A stretch of DNA of 49,745 nucleotides from positions 1 to 49,745 of the forward strand of contig JAVBMC010000007.1 in NCBI GenBank assembly GCA_031552845.1, read 5' to 3'. Position 1 is the first letter of the stretch; every line of letters begins with the position of its first letter. The position numbers and the translations under genes are program-made. A model generated the notes under the pieces. That model did not search any database and was not told the DNA's origin. It was given only the letters and a program-made list of their open reading frames with translations. Positions 49,568 to 49,745 of the stretch are shown piece by piece. This DNA is from JAVBMC01 sp031552845. Its GTDB lineage: Bacteria; Verrucomicrobiota; Kiritimatiellia; RFP12; DVOR01.

Positions 49568-49645
49568 GTGTTCCATCGGCAGCCCGATTTTCGTATCATT
49601 TTGATGACTAAACCAAACAACCGAAAGGAACCGCCGATGGAACGC
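49568..49645 (+). promoter_or_regulatory. Inverted repeat that would sequester the transposase start codon
   Basis: GTTCCATCGGC (49570-49580) is the perfect complement of GCCGATGGAAC (49633-49643); a G-U and a G-C pair extend the stem to 49568/49645. The 3' arm contains the ATG (49637-49639) and the 52-nt loop holds the AAAGGA site. Confidence 0.6.
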
Positions 49646-49745
49646 CGCCAGCATACAAAACCCCGCCGTAAGAATCAACCTTTAACGCAGCTTGACCGCC
49701 AGCGTTTTGAACAATGGCACGCAGAAGCCCGCAAGCAAGCTCCCG
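49637..49745 (+). CDS. IS30-family transposase, N-terminal fragment (partial at window edge)
   Basis: The ATG at 49637 has AAAGGAA 7 nt upstream and opens a frame that runs off the end of the window (36 residues). It begins with a very basic stretch (MERRQHTKPRRKNQ), then LTQLDRQRFEQWHAEARK. That matches the IS30 N-terminus, where a basic leader precedes LTxxDRxxIE and a helix-turn-helix. The frame cannot be joined to the C-terminal piece at the window start without outside data. Confidence 0.55.
   Translation, partial: MERRQHTKPRRKNQPLTQLDRQRFEQWHAEARKQAP

Larger units (their letters stand above)
49326..49636. other. Intergenic interval with promoter, palindromes and the IS30-like element's left flank
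   Basis: The interval holds the operon promoter (49389-49418, minus), two perfect GC-rich palindromes (49493-49504 and 49521-49536), and the upstream region of the transposase with a hairpin over its start codon. No gene is supported; the minus frame at 49335-49529 spans the promoter. Confidence 0.6.

Noticed and set aside
1..49745. tRNA, rRNA or known riboswitch
   Set aside because: I looked in all intervals above 100 nt and saw no cloverleaf, rRNA-like conserved segment or riboswitch core. A covariance-model search would be decisive.

Overview
The window reads as a chromosomal stretch of a Gram-negative bacterium of the PVC superphylum, most likely Kiritimatiellota or a close relative (inference). 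Supporting signs are a eukaryotic-like (type 2) IleRS, a DUF1080 protein, a Gfo/Idh/MocA dehydrogenase with a Tat-like leader, GYF_2/coiled-coil proteins beside clpPX, several lipoprotein and signal-peptide genes, and short GC-rich dispersed repeats. No rRNA, tRNA or CRISPR array was found. Both ends of the window lie in apparent IS30-family transposase fragments (a C-terminus at 1-72 and an N-terminus from 49637), so the contig may have broken at a repeated IS.

Layout: 1-1890 is an AT-richer islet. An IS30 end abuts a gene that has lost its 5' part, followed by its intact secreted paralogue and a small membrane protein. 2000-9791 is housekeeping: ileS and a rhamnosidase-like lipoprotein on +, then rnc, trpS and a BaiN/HI0933 flavoprotein on -. 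10235-11336 is a second AT-rich islet of small membrane proteins, including a 37-aa ORF. 11426-14468 (-) holds mreB, an ACT-domain protein and the UPF0210/PFL protein. 14469-15155 is non-coding and contains a strictly 23-nt-periodic repeat array. 15156-20465 has secreted proteins, a DUF1080 protein, hisA, an M16 peptidase and an overlapping small gene. 20553-24499 is a nucleoside/ribose operon (rbsK, GRP-type sugar transporter, two exported nucleoside hydrolases) behind a promoter with a palindromic operator.

24512-33236 is a long AT-richer accessory region of unrecognised membrane proteins and lipoproteins, all on +. It has two pairs of paralogues, a tandem duplication with a leftover gene stub, many dispersed GC-rich repeats, and a second array with a 22-23-nt period (28251-28440). 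33812-42186 is a conserved block: TPR protein, trigger factor, clpP, clpX, two GYF_2/coiled-coil proteins and a GlmU-like beta-helix protein. 42209-49325 (-) holds an M23 peptidase and a four-gene operon (Gfo/Idh/MocA dehydrogenase, seven-haem cytochrome c fused to a membrane domain, ApbE, F5/8-C-like secreted protein) with a clear promoter and terminator.

The most unusual signals are the two short non-coding arrays (14729-14920 and 28251-28440). They differ in sequence but share a spacing of about 23 nt, a conserved core with a variable remainder, and embedded perfect inverted repeats. I know no described element that matches them.
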